Below are positions 1 through 10,430 of a DNA stretch of 64,000 nucleotides, in pieces. The stretch is from positions 3,626,001 through 3,690,000 of the forward strand of contig JBBBDQ010000192.1 in assembly GCA_037127315.1 (NCBI GenBank). The letters run 5' to 3'. Position 1 is the first letter of the stretch; each line of letters starts with the position of its first letter. The notes beneath the pieces were generated by a model. It was not told the origin of the DNA. It did not search any database and saw only the letters and a list, made by a program, of their open reading frames with translations. Source of the DNA: Ascarosepion bandense. Lineage: Eukaryota; Mollusca; Cephalopoda; Sepiida; Sepiidae. The position numbers were made by a program, and so were the translations under genes.

Positions 1-1294
1 GTGAAGTTTGGGAGAAATTATGAGGGATGTGAGAAGATTTTCGCTCTTTTTCTTATTAAGAAAGCCAATTTTCTATTGTCTATGCATTCTCAAAAAATAT
101 GAAGACGCTGGGAACTTTTGCGTATATTTAATAAAAAACAAACAACAAATTTTCAGAACTCCATTTTGTTCATTTCAAACTTGAATTTCGTGAAGGGTTC
201 TGGTGAATAATCAGTTAAAAAGAGTCTGCTGATTTAGCGTTTTATTACAAGACGCTCATTATATATGACAGACTGATATATCCACATACTGTATCTATGT
301 CTATTAATGTTACAAAGATAATACATAGTGTGCGTGTGTCGAAATATTCCTTAAATAGGCCTTTTTTTATTCAAATCATACGCACATTTTCGTTCATTGT
401 TATCCGAGTTTTCGATAAATATTTCGAAGTAAATGGATTTCATTTAATATATCACTTTCCATAATGAGAACAGAAATATCTGTCGTAAATTTAGCAACCA
501 AATGTAAGAAGTTTCATGCTTCAAGAGATTTTCCAAAATGGACCCATTCGAATACTTTAGAACACAAATATTGAAAACAATCCTGTTTACCACTTAAAGC
601 TGCCAAATCGATTAAACAACTTTAAATATCTTTTATCTCATTTGTCTACAAAGTTGTTTCTATTTTACCATTACTCCAAACGTTTTGGTTTCTATAGACA
701 TATGGTACAGTTGAAACGCTTGGGGTGACTAGTATGGTTTAGTTGTACGTTGTGATCATAAATGAATCTAGGCCAAGTTTGTATGAACTATACCATTATT
801 TTTATTTTTTTGTTGACTCCATTAGTTTAGATATATTTGTTATATGTGAATGTTGATCATTTTATGTGTATTTCGGTGTTGAGGTTATAAAGAGCATCGC
901 AGGATTGTATCATATTTAGTTTTATGTGTGTGTTCAGTGTAACGTAATAGCAGGTTGTTGTTGGAGTTTTATGCTATAATTTGTTCCGGTATTTGAGTGT
1001 GTGGATTGTCTCTTGAATTAATTCTTGGTTTTCGGTATATTCTTTTTGTGTGAGTATTATTTCAACTCGACTTCCTTTGGGTGGTTGGTATAGGTTGAAT
1101 CTCCGACGGCAATGTCGCGAGGCCCATACACACGAACGTGTGTGCAGGCTGTGTGCCACTTAAGAACGAAGCAAGGAGGGAAGAAAATTATAGACGTGTT
1201 CGTTGTTATTTTATATTTTCTTAACACCTTCGCATGACGTCAGTTCACTAAGTAAACTATATCTGGGTTATAGAAAAGAAGGAAAGGATATATG

Positions 1295-1296
<2 letters not shown>
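1..1296. other. Unassigned AT-rich sequence
   Basis: No gene or repeat family recognised. A short minus-strand open stretch at 974-1159 has no motif I know. The only local structure is AT-rich filler ending at the GA microsatellite. Confidence 0.5.

Positions 1297-1349
<53 letters not shown>
1297..1349. repeat. (GA)n microsatellite
   Basis: About 26 uninterrupted GA units are directly visible. Confidence 0.97.
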
Positions 1350-1353
<4 letters not shown>

Positions 1354-1995
1354 ACTGTCATGCTATTGGTAAAGAGGAAAGAGTATATTTTAATACGCTC
1401 TAACTACTAATCCCCACAGACATATCGACATTTGGAATAAACGCTTCTCCTATCAATAACCAAAGCGGGGATCGCCAACGGATGAATATAGCCAAACAAG
1501 CAAAAAGGAAAAACTGAAAGAGACATAAACTATATAATAAGTATACATAAAACAGACAAAAACTAACCGTCCGATGAAAAAATAACACGTCAAATAAATA
1601 ATAATAATAAGAAGAAAATATTCAGGTAATGCTCCGAAGGCGTATAATCACATCGGCCCATTGGAGAAAGTATTGTTCTAAACAGTCAAAAGAACTACCA
1701 TAACGTTTTTGCTTAATCACTTCCGCCTACTTATAATTCCTATGATATCTAATTTCAGTGCCATTGCGAACGAGATGTATCTAGCAATAATGGTACGAGA
1801 GAGAAGAGGCTATAAGGACAATACGACCAGCTGGATAGCACGAGTAAAGAAAGAACAGCTAAGATCTAATGTGATAGTCGACTGTGTTTTATTTCGGCTA
1901 TTTATGGCCTATTTCTTAAGGTTTATTTTGAAATTCACTATTTATATTCGTTTGTAATTTGATTGCTTCCTCATTTGTTACATCGTCTACCATTC
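1350..1995. other. Unassigned sequence
   Basis: No recognised gene. A plus-strand open stretch at 1709-1957 does not resemble a family I know and is probably chance. Confidence 0.4.
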
Positions 1996-2039
1996 GATCA
2001 ACAAAGTTAAGCAGTGTCGTATCGGGTCAGTTCTTAGAT
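1996..2039 (+). pseudogene. 5S rRNA-like fragment (internal promoter region)
   Basis: A gapless 44-nt stretch matches the middle of animal 5S rRNA (GATCA..., AAGTTAAGCA..., GTCG..., GGT.AGT.CTT.GAT) at about 33 of 44 positions by eye. That segment of 5S holds the pol III internal promoter. Both ends are missing, so this is not a functional 5S gene. It directly abuts the 3' end of a tRNA-derived SINE, so it may be a 5S pseudogene or the head of a 5S-derived (SINE3-type) element. Confidence 0.5.
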
Positions 2040-2040
2040 C

Positions 2041-2335
2041 AGTCAGTTAAGTGCCATACGTGATACACGCTTGGACGATCATGTCTCGAAAGAGACTTGA
2101 CTGACTGGGCAGAAGATTATCCCGCAGTGGGTTGCCATTGCTTTCTGCGGTAGACAACCAAGGCTAGAGAACCCAATCTGTCCTGTTATTTGACCCATAA
2201 CTGGAAGGAAGAGACGGATTAATACCTTTCCCAAGGGTATTTGCTCGTATATGATTGCAACGAATTCAACTGGAATTCGAACTCGGCTCTCCGATTTCTC
2301 GTTCCGAGTCGATATCCACTGGACGACAACAGGAG
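2041..2335 (-). mobile_element. tRNA-derived SINE, family S, copy 1
   Basis: Near full-length copy of a roughly 300-bp family seen at least seven times here. Read on the minus strand it has a tRNA-like head with a B-box-like GAGTTCGAATTCC, a conserved middle (CAAATACCCTTGGGAAAGG, then TTAATCCGTCTCTTCC), a segment GGCAACCAGTCTACCGCAG seen in other copies, and a 3' end carrying the hairpin TGTCTC-TTTC-GAGACA before GTATCACGTATGGCACTTAA. Cephalopod SINEs with conserved central domains are known; assignment to a named family needs a library search. Confidence 0.85.
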
Positions 2336-3840
2336 GCCATTTTGGAACACCATGTACTGTAAGCGACCTTTTACAATGTGAAATAAATTTCGGTTTGAAA
2401 TAATCGACAAAGGGTTGATAAGCCAGAAAATAACAAAACCATTCAATCTCCATTTCATATCAAATTTCTTTTAATAATTTTATTAACTTTTATTTTTGTT
2501 TTATTTTTATTGACTTCTAATAAAAACGTCACATGCCTCTTTAGCTGTTCTGTCGTGAAGATGAACTTGTGAATCACAAAATCATTCAAATTTTCTTTAC
2601 TATTCACCACTATGTATTGGGTTTATTTTCTCCTTTCATCTCCAAAGATTTACTCTGCGTTAAACCGGTCGAATTTCACTAATCCGTCAATACACGGAAG
2701 ATGCAATCAGTTCTTATCGTACAGTAGGCAAAGCATAAGAATCACACGAATAGCTTAAGTGGTTGGCGAATATTTGAGTTAAAATATTTATTTATTAGTT
2801 TTTAGCTTAGATAAATAAGATAGTAAAATTGTCTCACAGAAAAGCCTAATTACAATAGATATTGTTAGTTCAAAAACTCGTATCAAATAAGGATTACGAG
2901 CAATTAACAACTATGGCATCTTCATATCTCTGCTTGAGAATCAGTAAAATAAAAGGGAATAGTGCATCTTGCAATGTTTTGGTTTATTGGTTTATTTTGT
3001 TTTACAGCATATCAACCTCAATGTCGACAAGATTTTCACGATAGATTCATATGAATAGAATATTTATTCTTTGTAAGAAACCAGTTTGTAGAAGATCAGA
3101 TTTTATTGACGTATTTTTGTAAAGAGGGTTTTTGCTGATAATTTTTTATCAAAAATGTATTGCTGGGACTTTTACTACAAACATCCATTTTTATTCTTTC
3201 ATAGTGTTTTAACTCCAGTTTGTTGAGGTGTGGGTGTCATTATTTGTCCATAGTGGGGACCCTAATAGATGCTACTACTCGGTATCAGGGTGGACTTGGG
3301 AACAACAGCAGTTAAGAGGTGGTTCCACGATCCTCAAAATCTTCCGATCAGAGGCCTTGCTACAAGACGTAGTATATCGTCAGACCGATCACGCGTATCT
3401 CGCAAGAGTGCTAAGATAAAAACAACAATATGGAAATTAATTAAATAGTAGTAGCAATGAAGTATGTGTCGATATTCGAATTCAATGACAAAAAGCAACA
3501 ATAATATGATTGAGTAAAACTAGTAATATAATGATAGTAGTAAACATCAGTAACAACATCGTTGTGCAATCAAAATGTATCAATTAACAGACACGAACAA
3601 GATAGAACTGAGATAAGTAAATCTCTAATAACAGACTAACAGTGTTTGATAGATACGAGTTCTTGGAAATAGTCTTGTGGAGAAAATAATAAATTAGGAA
3701 GAAGCTCATCTATTGCATTGTAATTCATTGTATAGTGTACTTATCTCACAGGTTATTGGGAATTACTTTATTCATCATTGGTTAATTTATAAATATAGTT
3801 TACAACTCAAGTTTGTTCCCATATATATATATGTATATAT
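2336..3840. other. Unassigned sequence
   Basis: No recognised gene or element. It contains a slightly GC-richer patch at 3228-3420 with an open frame of unknown nature, and a short AT microsatellite near 3822-3840 just before the LINE fragment. Confidence 0.4.
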
Positions 3841-4326
3841 CTTACCGATCTTTGGCAATGTGTTCAAAGACATCATCAATGCCGAGGTGTTACAACATCT
3901 CACAGCCCACAGAATCTTCTCTGACAAGCAGTATGGTTTCCGTTTCACCAAGTCTACTACTGATATGCTCACGACATTCATTGAGTATATACACCAGGCT
4001 CTCGACAAGAACAGCGAAGACCGAGCTGTTGTCCTAGACATCTCCAAAGCGTTTGATAGATGCTGGCCTTCTATACAAACTGCTGGGCTACGGTATAACT
4101 GGACAATTGTTTGACCAAATCCAGTCATTCCTTTCAAATCGCACAATGAAGGTAGTATTGAACGGATATACCTCCCAATACTATCACACGAACGCGGGTG
4201 TCCCTCAAGGCTCTATTCTAGGTCCCACTCTTTTCCTTATCTACATTAACGATCTCCCCGATGTAATAAGATCCCAAGTAGACATATACGCTGACTACAC
4301 TACGGTTTCTATTTCAATTCAATTTT
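3841..4326 (+). pseudogene. Jockey/CR1-like LINE reverse transcriptase fragment
   Basis: Piece of a non-LTR retrotransposon RT. Frame 1 (to about 4060) shows the palm entry region with QYGFR and a DISKAFD catalytic block. After a one-base frame change near 4055-4062 the reading continues in another frame with GVPQGSILGPTLFLIYINDLP-type motif 4 and then YADY at 4287-4298, where active enzymes have YADD. No thumb domain follows, and the 5' side stops at an AT repeat. Frameshifted, catalytically dead and truncated at both ends. Probably the same family as the LINE pieces at 5.2, 28.3, 34.0, 50.5 and 57.6 kb. Confidence 0.88.
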
Positions 4327-5160
4327 GGTAACTGATTTAATTATTGTTTTTCTATTTTAATTTAACTTTGGTAATTCAACTAATTGTTGCTTTCTATTTT
4401 AATTAACTTTGATAATTCATTTAATTGTTGTGTACTCTTTCGAAGGTATTTAAATTGAAATCTGGGAAATCAGTTAATTTACTTCTGTTTTCTTTTGAAG
4501 ATATTTTAACACATTTAATATTTGGGCTTTTGCATAGCAGTGAAAAAGCAAAAAAACAAAAACAAAAAAAAATGACTCAGCGTTTTTTTGTCATTTCTTT
4601 AAACGGGCATTGGATAGTACTGCTTTTCTATTGGGTTGGAAGATTTTCCGACTTATACTAAATTAAAACTTAGTAATTTTTTTTTTATTTTTTAAATTGG
4701 AATAGATAGACCCTTCTATCACCCGGTTTACACGCCCCCTCTTCTTTTGGACAGGAGTAGAGGCGCGTGCCTTGTTTCCTGTTTAGGAAGCGGTCTCTCA
4801 GTTCTCTCCACTCATCAGGTGATAGAGCTGTCGCAAGCTTTTTGTAGTAATTTGGAAGTGTGACAACGTCTCTTCATTCTGAGGGTACCGGGTTGGCAGG
4901 TTCCTGGTTGCTGCTCCCGACTGGTAGTTAGGAGCCCGAACTCTTGTGTAGCGTCGGGGGAGGCTACTCAGATCAACAATTGAATAATATAGAGGTCTTA
5001 TGTAGTGCCATGTCGCGCATGGATGGGTGTCCCTGAATGAATCTCCAGTGGGCAACCATGAGGCCACACTATGCTGTAGTCTGCGCCAGCTTCCCTTCCC
5101 ACACTTGTTGCATACAGCGACAGACTGCTTCTACTCTTGGTTTCTCTCCTAAGAAAACGC
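4327..5160 (+). other. Low-complexity block, then possible LINE 5' leader
   Basis: 4327-4680 holds repeated T-rich phrases (TTAATTGTTG, TTCTATTTTAATT) with no gene. 4690-5160 is GC-richer, non-coding, and runs directly into the LINE endonuclease fragment in the same direction, so it may be that element's 5' untranslated region. This is inferred from position only. Confidence 0.35.
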
Positions 5161-5221
5161 ACTAACCATGAATTCACATTACCATAAAACTGAACCAGCT
5201 AATCAAAAAACACCCAAAACC

Positions 5222-5595
5222 ATCAACATCTCCTTCACTAACATACCAGGTATACGTTCCAACTTTTACAGTGTCAAATACTTCCTCCAATTAAACTAAC
5301 CTGACATACTAGCCCTCTGCGAAACTAACCTTGATTCTTCTATCCTCTCTTCTGAATTCTACGTCCCTGGCTACCTTCCTCTCTTCAGGAAGGATTCCAA
5401 TGTCCACATACATGAGCTTAGTGTTTACGTCAGTGCACGCCTTCCTCTAGCTAGGGTGATCTGTCTTGAATCCCTACATCATTCTTATATGTGTTTCTGT
5501 CTCTCTCTTCGGCGCAATGTAGCTTCCCTGTGTCTTTTCTACAAATACTTTCACGGCTTCTGCTCAGATGAACTTAGCTGTCTAATTGTGATTTG
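5222..5595 (+). pseudogene. LINE endonuclease N-terminus fused in frame to the LINE C-terminus
   Basis: The first part is the apurinic-endonuclease-like domain of a Jockey/CR1-type LINE: NIPGIRSNF, then DILALCETNL with the metal-binding Glu, then GYLPLFRKDS. One stop (TAA, 5297-5299) interrupts it. At about 5510 the reading passes without a frame change into RRNVASLCLFYKYFHG, which is the extreme C-terminal segment of the same family (compare the copy at 34.2-34.5 kb). All of the RT is therefore missing. An internal deletion in the RNA or DNA explains this best. Not functional. Confidence 0.82.
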
Positions 5596-5689
5596 TTGTA
5601 GAAACAATAAAAATGCACCCTTTTTTAAGCAAATTTTGACAACTTTAACCACCCCCAAAAGCAGGTTTTTATCCTAAAAAGTCATGATG

Positions 5690-6225
5690 TACAGCTGATA
5701 GAATTGGAAAGGAATCCTGTACTATGAGCTTCTGCCAAGTAACCAAACAACCAGACAATTGATTCTGAAAAGTACTGCTCGCAACTGGAAGAATTAAAGT
5801 CAGTGATTCAAGAAAGATTACCCAGAATTGGCGAACAGAAGATGTGTTGCTTTCCATCAGGATAATTCCAGACCTCACGTTTCTTAGGCGATCCAGCAAA
5901 AATTGTTACAGCTTGGCTGGAATGTCTTATCTTACCCGGCATATTTACCAGACATTTTTCCTTCAGAATTTCATTTATTCAGATCTTTACAAAATAATCT
6001 CAATGGTAAAAATTTAATTCTTTGGATGACATAAAAAACCACCATAGTGAATTCTTTGTCGAGAGAATAACGAAATTCTGGAAAGACGGAATCGTTAAGT
6101 TGAAGAAAAAATGGAGAAAGTTTGTGCAACGAAATGGTACATTTTAGTTGAATAAATATTTAATGGTATAATTTTGTTTTGTGCTTTAAATTTTCTTAAA
6201 AATCGACATGAACTTTTCGAAAAAC

Positions 6226-6232
<7 letters not shown>
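5690..6232 (+). mobile_element. mariner transposon, 3' half
   Basis: Translation shows the C-terminal half of a mariner transposase: YELLPSNQTT, then HQDNSRPH carrying the second catalytic Asp, then LGWNVLSYPAYLPDIFPSEFHLF, where the third catalytic Asp of SDYHLF is Glu, then FWKDGI. Stops break the frame. After the transposase, a T-rich tail ends with TCGACATGAACTTTTCG and AACCCAATA, which fits a mariner 3' untranslated region and terminal repeat. The 5' half and first terminal repeat are missing. A separate N-terminal mariner piece is at 49.2 kb. Confidence 0.85.

Positions 6233-6264
<32 letters not shown>
6225..6264. repeat. (AT)n microsatellite
   Basis: Uninterrupted AT dinucleotides grown on the mariner end. 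Confidence 0.95.
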
Positions 6265-6267
<3 letters not shown>

Positions 6268-6352
6268 TGTTAGATAGTAAGTTAGTCTCGTAGATTATTG
6301 TTATTGTAGTGTGTTTAATATTTATTTGGGTACCCACTTTTCGGACCTTGGG

Positions 6353-6408
6353 TTTCATTATTCTAAGCTTAGGAAATGTGTTTCATTATTCTAAGCTTAG
6401 GAAATGTA
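6353..6408. repeat. 28-bp direct repeat, two units
   Basis: TTTCATTATTCTAAGCTTAG plus GAAATGTG is repeated head to tail at 6353-6380 and 6381-6408 with one change. Confidence 0.9.
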
Positions 6409-6549
6409 TATTTTCTGCAACTATTGTGTAGCAATTTTTATCGTGTTCCTTCCGTGTTATGAAATTGTACTAAACTCGTTAAAAGTTAATAATAATTATT
6501 AAATGTGTGCATTATTTTCCTTGTTTTCAATTGTGCTTTCAATTTACAG

Positions 6550-6597
6550 CCACCTGGAAACTTTGCACATACCAAGATTAATGGCGTCCACTATAAA
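6550..6597 (+). other. Candidate 48-nt phase-0 host exon
   Basis: A pyrimidine-rich stretch ending TTTACAG is followed by 48 nt and then GTAAGTGTAAGT, a strong 5' splice site. The 48 nt read as 16 codons without a stop (PPGNFAHTKINGVHYK) and no transposon matches it here. Small in-frame exons isolated inside huge introns are usual in large animal genomes. I do not recognise the peptide. It could be chance, because both signals are short. Confidence 0.35.
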
Positions 6598-6699
6598 GTA
6601 AGTGTAAGTAAACTAGTCATTATTATTATTGAAAGTGCATTTGATTTTCATTATATGCTCATTTATTTTAACCTTGTACCAGATGTTACGAATTAGTTA

Positions 6700-6700
6700 A

Positions 6701-6747
<47 letters not shown>

Positions 6748-6788
6748 CACTCTTTTTCTTTTATCTCAGTCAGTCAGTCAGTCAGTCA
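6700..6788. repeat. (TC)n-(TATC)n-(CAGT)n compound microsatellite
   Basis: Three adjoining short tandem arrays are visible. Confidence 0.95.
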
Positions 6789-7529
6789 AGCTGGCTAAAA
6801 TCGTAGACAAGGCATTTTACGAACAAAAACCTTTTTCTTAGAAACGCGCGTGCGTCAACAGAATAGTTGCTAAGTGAAGGAAAGCAGATTTTCCTCTTCA
6901 AAGTGAATGTGGGCCGGTGACTGCTTTGTAACTGATCTAATGAATATATGATGTAATGAATATGCATACACCTTGGTTCCCCCATCACAGATTGGCTGGT
7001 ATCAGCCATAAATACAGACTAAAGCGAGGATGGATATAGGTCTACGGTCATAGGTCTACGGCTATAGGTTGTCTGTTGCATAAGCCTACGTCTCAGCATA
7101 CTGCATACGACTACGACGAGTACCGTTCATTACGGCTACTTGCTAGATTGACCTACCCGGTTACATTTGCCAAAACCGCTTAGCTACTTCGAATAATATA
7201 TATATCCCTTTCCGGGATATATCAGTAACAAACACCCATCGTGATAAACAAACTCTGATTTGTCGACAAGAAGGTACGATGAAAATCGGCGGGAATTCCG
7301 AGTCCACGAGGAGAAAATTATTTTCAGTTAGTTAGTTGGCCATGAGCTCCCGACGAGATGAAACTTGTTTGTCAGATTGGATAAGCCCACACCTAGGCTA
7401 TCTCTTTAGAGCACGCTTACAACAGTAGTCATGAGCAAGACAAGAAGACGAGGTCCCCCCCCTTTATTGTTTGACGAAGAACATAAATCTGACTGAAACT
7501 GAATTTAAAGGTTTTAATGAAAGTAAATG
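6789..7529. other. Unassigned, partly CpG-richer block
   Basis: 7015-7330 has an unusual density of CpG and CTACG/TACGG words (GGTCTACGG repeated at about 7040 and 7056), a TATA-like ATATATATATCCC near 7200, and GGGAATTCCGAG near 7290. It may be a promoter-like piece or a solo LTR, but no partner copy lies in this window. No coding seen. Confidence 0.3.
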
Positions 7530-7834
7530 GATGTGTGTTGTGGTATGGATATCGACTCGGAACGACAAATCGGGGAGCCGAGTTCGAATTTCAGTTGAAT
7601 TCCTTGCATTCACTTCCGCGCAAATACCCTTAGGAAAGGTATTAATCCGTCACTTCCCTCCAGTTATGGGTTAAATAACAGGACAGATTAGGTTCTATAG
7701 CCTTGGATGGCAACCAGTCTACTGCAGAAAGGAATGATAACCTACAGCGAGATAAAATTTTGCCCAGTCAGTTATGTCTCTTTCGAGACATAATTGCCCA
7801 AGCGTGTATCACGTATGGCACTTAACTGACTGAA
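7530..7834 (+). mobile_element. tRNA-derived SINE, family S, copy 2
   Basis: Full-length family member: tRNA-like head with GAGTTCGAATTTC, core AAATACCCTTAGGAAAGG, GGCAACCAGTCTACTGCAG, then the hairpin TGTCTC-TTTC-GAGACA and GTATCACGTATGGCACTTAAC. Confidence 0.88.
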
Positions 7835-8037
7835 TGAAAGTAAAGCCTCATCCAGTAAAGTTGAATCATGAGACGAAGTATTCTTTGCTTAACCCTAAGA
7901 CGAATGTTCGTGAAGATTAGAAGAAATGAAGACGAAGAAGATAGAAAAACGCTAACAGATACGCTAAAAAAAATCTACTGCAACAGATATGAAGATTAAA
8001 ATATGATTGCTAGTCTCAATAATTTAAATCCATTAAT

Positions 8038-8345
8038 GAAGAGAGACGCAGCTAACTACGATGCAGCACAATTTAATAGCCTTGTATCAGCCGAGAGTTC
8101 GAGAATTATAAAGAATGAAAAATAGCAACCTCATAGAGAGACGCAGCTAACCAAGATACAGCGCAATGTGATGGCCGTGTGTCAGGCTAAAATAATCAAC
8201 CGAAAGTTTGAGAACTGCAAAAGTGAACATAACAGTAGTTTTAGCCTCAGTAACCAACTCTATCAGTGAAGAGACCGTAATTATCTATGAAGCAGCGAAA
8301 TGTGTTCACCTTGTGCCATGCTGAAGAGCAACGAAGAAATTTTAT
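8038..8345. repeat. Three-unit diverged tandem repeat
   Basis: Units start near 8038, 8134 and 8263. Each begins GAAGAGAGACGCAGCTAA or a variant and continues with GATGCAGCACAAT-like and CCTTGTATCAGCC-like words. Spacing is about 96 and 129 bp. No coding frame is preserved. Confidence 0.7.
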
Positions 8346-8354
8346 AAACGATAA

Positions 8355-8357
<3 letters not shown>

Positions 8358-8402
<45 letters not shown>
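8358..8402. repeat. (GA)n microsatellite
   Basis: About 22 GA units. Confidence 0.95.
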
Positions 8403-8409
<7 letters not shown>

Positions 8410-9226
8410 TTACAAAATCATAGTCTATATTTTTATTTTTCTCCTTGCCCATAGATTTGCACACACTACCAATTCTTAAAAGTATTTTATTGCAAAAACA
8501 TTACACGAAAAATATTAAGTAGAACCCCATTCTTTGTGGCAGAGACTTTTATCTTATAGCCCGGGAAAATCATGATTTTATTTCTATTCACAATTGTCAA
8601 TTAAAATTAATAGTTTAATTTTTAATCATGTGTCTTGTGTTACCTTCATTTTGTTGTTTCTTCGAAAAGTTTTGTGTTATAATTTCCCCATGTGTTTTAT
8701 GTGCGAATAACAGAATCTAATTGCTGACTGACCTAATATCCAGTAAATCCTCTCGGCATTTACCCGGGAAGGATGATATTATTGCAGGGGAAGACATAAC
8801 ATCGTCACCCTCGAAGGTGAAGTAGCCCCCAGCCGGAGAAGGTTGTAACATGTAATATAGACTAGACGAAACTTAGTGAATACCATCATAAAGAGACAGA
8901 TATAGAACAGGGTAATCATCAGGCTACTAAAAAAATAGTATTTTGCTTATTCTTTCTTTCTTTCATTTTTTAAAGGTCTGAATTAGTTTTGTCTTGTTTG
9001 GTAAATGACTGCAAACATTATCTTAAATTGTCCACTTAATCCATAACTTTTATTCTTCTGTGACGACATCTACCAATTGGACTGCTAGAAAAAATTTTAT
9101 TTGATTTATTGAGTTATATTTAGCACAAAACATATCCACATCAGAAGGAATTCTCGAGATAATTCTGACAACAATCTAGTCAAAGTTATACTGCATCGAG
9201 ATAATGGAATTATATTTCAACTTGTT
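8403..9226. other. Unassigned sequence
   Basis: No gene seen. A short GC-richer segment at 8740-8860 has no recognisable feature. Confidence 0.4.
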
Positions 9227-9227
9227 C

Positions 9228-9298
<71 letters not shown>
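9227..9298. repeat. (ATCT)n microsatellite
   Basis: About 18 ATCT units. Confidence 0.97.
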
Positions 9299-9778
9299 CA
9301 GTCTATTTATATTTAAATCTACTCATGTATACTATGATGAAGCTAAACATTATGACAAACGACATGTGACAAGAAAGACAGCTACTATCCTTTCACAACT
9401 GAGCATACCAAGGTAGTAGTTATATAGCAGTTAATTTGAGTATTCCAATTTGATCTGCAAACAAGAAGGTACGAACCAGAAGCAAGATTTGTGTGACTTT
9501 AATAAAGGTGAATTTATTATAGTCAAAGAATTAGACCAAGGTATTTTCGGTTTGTAGGGTGATGAGTATCTTTCGGCAGTTGTCATGGGAGAGAAAAAAC
9601 ATCAACCGTTGACGAGGCATTGGGCAGCGAATATTTATTGACTCAATAAGTAAACGCTGGCTTTCGTACTAAGAACGAGACGATTGTGGTACAAATTATA
9701 GATAGCTTCAATCAAAGTGAGAGAAATAATGTTTCAACACACGGTACATCGATCCTTGATGAGTTTTCGTTTTGAAAT
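9299..9778. other. Unassigned sequence
   Basis: No coding or repeat family recognised. Confidence 0.4.
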
Positions 9779-10430
9779 CAATAACGTTTGCTGATTTTAG
9801 CACTAGATTTTAGCCATATGCCATCGCAATGTTATTCTCTTTATTAAAAAAAGAAATAAAATATACTTATCTGAAACTTATTTTAGTTGTTGACAGGTTT
9901 ACAGCTTGAATGACATACGGAATTTATCAAATGTTTTTCTACGGTAAGTATATCTGTAAAATCTACTTGAGAAATATAATATGAACGCCTTTTTATATAA
10001 TTTTTAACTTAATCTTCAAAAAGTAGGAAAATATTCTTTACTGAATTTCAAAACTAGTTTAAATTGAGTAGAATGAGGTTTTTTATTCGTTAAAAGTCGT
10101 TGATTTTAACCATTTATTAATGCAATTCTCTTTATTAAAATTTTTTTAAAAATTTTTAAAATTTTATTCGAGAAATATTAATTGATTTAAAGTTTAATTA
10201 ATCTGATTTGAAACAAATATTAATTTTACTTTAAAATATCGTAGAAATGCATTATTAACACAGAGGTAAGTGTTTACATTAGGTGTTGACAGATTAGAGG
10301 CCGGACGTTTATCTAATTTCATTTTTTTTACGGTGGGCATATCTCTAAAAATATACTCTGTAATATTTCATTGATTTTACGCACTTCTGTTTTAAATTTA
10401 CTATAGTTATCGCTCTTATTTGTTGATAAT
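9779..10430. repeat. Old tandem duplication, about 320-400 bp unit
   Basis: The order TTGCTGATTTTAGC, ATTCTCTTTATTAAAA, TGTTGACAGG, ACGGTAAGTATATCT, then AAATAT in 9779-10090 recurs as GTTGATTTTAACC, ATTCTCTTTATTAAAA, TGTTGACAGA, ACGGTGGGCATATCT in 10095-10430. The copies are much diverged and neither is coding. Confidence 0.55.

Noticed and set aside
4805..4830. Minus-strand CTGATGAGTGG as a hammerhead core
   Set aside because: Followed by AGAGAACTG, not GAAA, and stem I does not pair.
9890..9955. Possible exon ending at ACG|GTAAGTAT
   Set aside because: The segment belongs to a diverged tandem duplication and the second copy lacks the splice signal; no conserved reading frame.
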